From NCBI GenBank assembly GCA_964599655.1, contig CAZRGV010000025.1:1-56720 (forward strand): a stretch of DNA of 56,720 nt, in the 5' to 3' direction. Below are positions 53,813 to 56,720 of this stretch, in pieces; the stretch's first letter is position 1, and each line of letters opens with the position of its first letter. Below the pieces are notes generated by a model. The model saw nothing but the letters and a program-made list of their open reading frames with translations, ran no database searches and had not been told where the DNA came from. The translations under genes were made by a program, and so were the position numbers. This DNA comes from CAZRGV01 sp964599655 (GTDB taxonomy: Bacteria; Planctomycetota; Planctomycetia; Isosphaerales; Isosphaeraceae).

Positions 53813-55227
53813 TCGTGGAATCGGCGAAAGACATGGACTCTCCGTCGTCGAATCGGCTCGCGGACAACCGTCGTGGCCGAATCCTCGTCGTCGACGACGA
53901 GGAGGTCATTTCCACGACGCTGCAAGAGTTCCTCCATGAGGAAGGCTTCGAGGTCGTGGTGGCACCCGACGCCACCTCGGCGCTCGAACAGGTGGAAGGG
54001 TTCGAGCCCGACATCGCTCTCTGCGACGTGCAACTGCCAGGGACCGACGGACTCGAGCTTCTCGACCGGGTGCTCAAGGTTCGTCCTGAGACGATGGTTC
54101 TGATGATCACGGCCTACGCCACGGTGGAAAACGCGGTCGCCGCGTTCCGCCGTGGGGCCCAAGACTACCTGATGAAGCCAGTCCTCTTCGACGAGTTGCT
54201 CGCCAAGATCGACCGACTCATGGGTTTCCGCCGCTTGATGCTGGAGAACCAGGCCCTGCGACGTCAACTTCACGCGGACGTCGGCCCCGACCAACTTGTT
54301 GGCGAGAGCGAGCCGATGCGGGCCGTCAAGTCGCTGATCCGTAAGGTCGGGCCGACACGTTCGAACGTCCTCATCACCGGCGAGTCCGGAACGGGTAAGG
54401 AGCTCGTCGCCCGCTCTTTGCACGCGCTAGGAACCGAGCCCGATGCCCCGTTTCTGGCGATCAATTGCGCGGCCATCCCTCACGAACTTCTCGAGAATCA
54501 GCTCTTCGGCCATGTTCGAGGGGCCTTCACCGGCGCCGATCGCGACCATGTCGGCCTGTTTGTGGCCGCGGGTCGGGGTACGGTGTTTCTGGACGAAATC
54601 GGCGAACTTCCCGGGGCAACCCAGGCCAAGTTGCTCCGAGCCATCGAAAACAAGGAGGTTCTTCCGGTGGGGGCGACACGGACGTTGCCCGTGGCCGCCC
54701 GTGTCGTCGCCGCCACAAACAAGGATTTGCCGGCGGAAGTCAGCGCGGGCCGGTTTCGGGCCGATCTCTTCTACCGGCTCAACGTGGTCAACATTCGCCT
54801 GCCACCACTCCGAGACCGACCCGAAGATATTCCCGAACTCGTCTCCGTCCTGCTCGCAAAACACGCCAGGGCCCTTGGAAAGCATGTCGACGGCGTCGAC
54901 AACGCCACGATGCGGGCCTTGATGGCGGCCTCCTGGCGCGGCAACGTCCGGGAACTCGACAACGCCCTGGAGCGCGCCGTGATTCTCGGCGACGGCCCAA
55001 TTCTCACGCCGTCCGACTTCCCCGCCGAACTGGTCGCCGAAGCGGGGGACGCCGACCCCGGCGCTGACCTGCGAGCCGCCCTCGCGCACGCGGAACGACA
55101 TCATATCCGCCGAGTCCTCGCCCGGTGCGACGGAGACAAGCGAGAGGCCGCGCGCCGTCTCGGTATGGGTCTTTCCTCGCTCTACCGTAAGCTCGAGGAA
55201 TATCAGCTCCGATCATCCGAACCTTGA
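53809..55227 (+). CDS. NtrC-family sigma-54-dependent response regulator
   Basis: A 472-residue regulator. Receiver domain (about 24-137): ILVVDDEE with D29/D30, phospho-acceptor D73 in LCDVQLPGTDG, T101 and K123 (LMKPV). AAA+ domain (about 160-395): Walker A GESGTGKE (191-198), GAFTGA loop (238-243) that contacts sigma-54, Walker B FLDEIGEL, and the arginine-rich RLPPLRDRPEDIPEL. The C-terminus has a Fis-type helix-turn-helix (HHIRRVLARCDGDKREAARRLG). It activates sigma-54 promoters after phosphorylation by the overlapping kinase. No sigma-54 consensus was found nearby, so its targets are probably elsewhere. Confidence 0.94.
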   Translation: MIVESAKDMDSPSSNRLADNRRGRILVVDDEEVISTTLQEFLHEEGFEVVVAPDATSALEQVEGFEPDIALCDVQLPGTDGLELLDRVLKVRPETMVLMITAYATVENAVAAFRRGAQDYLMKPVLFDELLAKIDRLMGFRRLMLENQALRRQLHADVGPDQLVGESEPMRAVKSLIRKVGPTRSNVLITGESGTGKELVARSLHALGTEPDAPFLAINCAAIPHELLENQLFGHVRGAFTGADRDHVGLFVAAGRGTVFLDEIGELPGATQAKLLRAIENKEVLPVGATRTLPVAARVVAATNKDLPAEVSAGRFRADLFYRLNVVNIRLPPLRDRPEDIPELVSVLLAKHARALGKHVDGVDNATMRALMAASWRGNVRELDNALERAVILGDGPILTPSDFPAELVAEAGDADPGADLRAALAHAERHHIRRVLARCDGDKREAARRLGMGLSSLYRKLEEYQLRSSEP

Positions 55228-55412
55228 TGCCCACAACACCGGAAGGAACCACCAGACGAATCACCACTTTGGAAGTTCTGGACGGAGACGTGATCGCTCG
55301 AACCGATTATGGTTTTTTTAAGGGCGTACAAGGTGGCGATCGGGCCGCCAGGACCCCCTGACGGATCGGCCCAAGCACGGAATCTGCGTTCGCTACGCAA
55401 GGCTCTGAACGA

Positions 55413-56057
55413 ATGCGATGCACGCGGTGCGATCGGATCGCCGTACCTCAATTGCTGGGCCGGACCCCAGACGGCCGGCTCGTCTTCGGCTGGTGCGCCC
55501 ATTGTCTGGCCGAAGAGTCCTGCTCGCCCGTCGAGATCGCTCAGAACGCCGAGTTCGTGTTGAACCCGCAACGGACGCTCCGTCAACGACTGCGCCGACT
55601 CTTACGAATCTGGTCCCGCTCGCGACAGTGGCACTCCGCCGCTGGCCGTCGACTGCTCTTGCTCCTGCTCGCGGTCATGATGACTCTGTGGGCACTGACA
55701 CTGACACTTGTCGGAGCCTTTCGCATAACCTGGCCCGCGACTCCGTCGCGATCGGTTGGACTCGGTTCGATGGCCTTCCTGGTCAGTGGGGCTATCATGG
55801 CGCTCGTGGCACTCGTCCTCTGGGGATCACTGATTCCAAAACGTCGACGGCTCCCGCTGTCCCGCCCGTTGGTCCGGCTCGTGGCGACGATCGCTCTGGT
55901 GGTCAGCCTCGCCGCCATTTTTCTCTGGCCGTCGCGGTATCGTGACTTCATCTTGTTTTGCGCGGGCCTCTCCGCGCTGATCGGCTGGTGGGCCAGTCGA
56001 TTTCCGGGTTCCGGGATTGGCCGCTCCAATCGGCCGACCACTTCGACCGCGACCTAG
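55413..56057 (+). CDS. Zinc-ribbon membrane protein of unknown function
   Basis: A 214-residue protein. The first 40 residues hold MRCTRC and FGWCAHCLAEESC, a C-x2-C...C-x2-C pattern that fits a small zinc ribbon. After a basic helix (RTLRQRLRRLLRIWSRSRQW) come four hydrophobic segments (LLLLLLAVMMTLWALTLTLV; GSMAFLVSGAIMALVALVLW; LVRLVATIALVVSLAAIFLW; FILFCAGLSALIGWWA). The N-terminus would be cytoplasmic. It lies 185 bp after the regulator gene and may or may not be part of the same transcript. No family is recognised. Confidence 0.72.
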   Translation: MRCTRCDRIAVPQLLGRTPDGRLVFGWCAHCLAEESCSPVEIAQNAEFVLNPQRTLRQRLRRLLRIWSRSRQWHSAAGRRLLLLLLAVMMTLWALTLTLVGAFRITWPATPSRSVGLGSMAFLVSGAIMALVALVLWGSLIPKRRRLPLSRPLVRLVATIALVVSLAAIFLWPSRYRDFILFCAGLSALIGWWASRFPGSGIGRSNRPTTSTAT

Positions 56058-56228
56058 CCACCCCTCTTGACGCCCCCCCCATCGCGGAGTCGACTGGTCG
56101 TACCTTGACATCGGGCCCTTGCTCGGGAGAAGATAGGCTTCCCCTGACGGCCGTGGCGAAAGGTCTCCAGACGTGACTTTTCGTCGGCCGTTGAGGGACC
56201 TGCTCGTGTCGAAGGGGACGATCGACCG

Positions 56229-56720
56229 ATGGATCTTGAGCCGATGCGGCACGCCATTCTGCTGGCTCGCTCGGCGATGGAACTGGGCGAAGTCCCCGTC
56301 GGGGCGGTCGTTGTTTGTGACGGTCAGATGGTCGCGCAGGCTCACAATCTTCGCGAAACGCTCAACGATCCAACGGCACACGCGGAACGCGTGGCATTGA
56401 CCCTGGCCGGTCGAGCCCTGGGAACCTGGAGGCTCGATCGCTGCACTCTCTATGTCACGCTCGAACCGTGCTCGATGTGTGCCGGCGCCATCGTTCAGGC
56501 TCGAATCCCTCGGGTGATCTACGGCGCGCGCGATCCCAAGGCGGGTGCTTGCCAGAGCCTCTACCGGCTTGCCAGTGATCCCCGCCTCAACCATCGAGCC
56601 GAAATCGTCGGAGGTATACTGGCCGAGGAGTGTGGTTCGCTGCTGAGTGGTTTCTTCCGATCGCGTCGACCACAGACCGTCGCCGGCAACGTTTCTTGGG
56701 AGGGGTGCCTGAGTGGTTGA
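56229..56720 (+). CDS. tadA: tRNA-specific adenosine deaminase
   Basis: A 163-residue zinc deaminase that converts A34 to inosine in tRNA-Arg(ACG). The catalytic motifs are complete: DPTAHAERVAL (zinc His and catalytic Glu) and LEPCSMCAGAIVQARI (two zinc Cys); also GEVPVGAVVV and VIYGARDPKAGA. The normal C-terminus is SGFFRSRR; here the frame runs 18 residues further (PQTVAGNVSWEGCLSG) to a TGA at the very end of the window. That extension overlaps what looks like the 5' part of a tRNA-Ser gene, so the tail is likely a by-product of the overlap. AAGGGG lies 12 bases before ATG 56229. Confidence 0.92.
   Translation: MDLEPMRHAILLARSAMELGEVPVGAVVVCDGQMVAQAHNLRETLNDPTAHAERVALTLAGRALGTWRLDRCTLYVTLEPCSMCAGAIVQARIPRVIYGARDPKAGACQSLYRLASDPRLNHRAEIVGGILAEECGSLLSGFFRSRRPQTVAGNVSWEGCLSG
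56700..56720 (+). tRNA. tRNA-Ser, 5' part only (cut by window end)
   Basis: GGAGGGG (acceptor arm 5' strand), T8 and G9, then CCTGAGTGGTTGA, which matches the start of bacterial tRNA-Ser genes (acceptor plus D arm with GAGTGG). The rest, including the anticodon and long variable arm, lies outside. It overlaps the end of tadA; the tadA TGA falls in the D loop. Confidence 0.65.

Noticed and set aside
55300..55325. Possible terminator AACCGATTATGGTTTTTTT after the regulator gene
   Set aside because: The stem is only four pairs; too weak to call.

Overview
The window is high-GC bacterial DNA, most probably from a planctomycete of the Isosphaeraceae type. This rests on family content and is an inference. 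The content includes a secreted DUF1080 protein, a large BBP2-type outer-membrane barrel, a secreted CAP protein with an N-terminal LEVLESRQLLS motif, a giant TPR/alpha-2-macroglobulin protein and caspase-fold proteases. The sequence is draft quality: four runs of N interrupt it, three of them inside genes. Most long frames antisense to these genes are high-GC shadows.

Layout. 1-5330: the 5' part of a siroheme sulfite/nitrite reductase running off the left edge, then a three-gene cluster (unknown protein, DinB-like protein, SUI1/YciH factor), a CoaC-type flavoprotein behind a tiny unknown gene, and an orphan Mrr-like nuclease. 5731-9068: ispD, an SGNH hydrolase, a nitroreductase and a DUF1080 protein. 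9141-18717: transport and envelope genes, namely an NSS-family symporter with a 39-residue putative partner subunit, CstA, an outer-membrane barrel, a membrane-anchored repeat protein, a small Gly/Tyr/Pro-rich secreted protein and an ammonium transporter. 18836-25650: a minus-strand run of phosphohexomutase, a short UvrC, an ABC-F ATPase, a probably frameshifted membrane protein and a metallophosphoesterase. 26250-27563: the CAP protein.

27700-33793 is the most unusual part. Two adjacent same-strand genes each fuse a caspase-fold protease to an alpha/beta hydrolase, in opposite order: hydrolase-(unassigned middle)-CHAT in the first gene, metacaspase-(repeat linker)-hydrolase in the second. 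Both carry visible protease dyads and hydrolase serine motifs and neither has a signal peptide. This looks like a cytoplasmic protease/lipase-type effector pair, possibly for cell suicide, defence or signalling. No gasdermin, CRISPR or sensor gene lies beside it.

34424-43741: a GT4 glycosyltransferase, two overlapping polytopic glycosyltransferase-like membrane proteins, a coiled-coil envelope protein, an M28 peptidase with a PA-like insert and an amidohydrolase. 43888-52050: a 2720-residue alpha-2-macroglobulin-like protein with TPR segments and a related MG-like module near both ends, and no visible thioester motif. 52472-56720: a histidine kinase/NtrC-type regulator pair with an ATGA overlap, a zinc-ribbon membrane protein, and tadA, whose 3' end overlaps what looks like the 5' end of a tRNA-Ser gene.

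Strong hairpins separate several transcription units, notably at 6559-6595, 9092-9119, 15433-15470, 18752-18789, 27635-27669 and 43832-43872.
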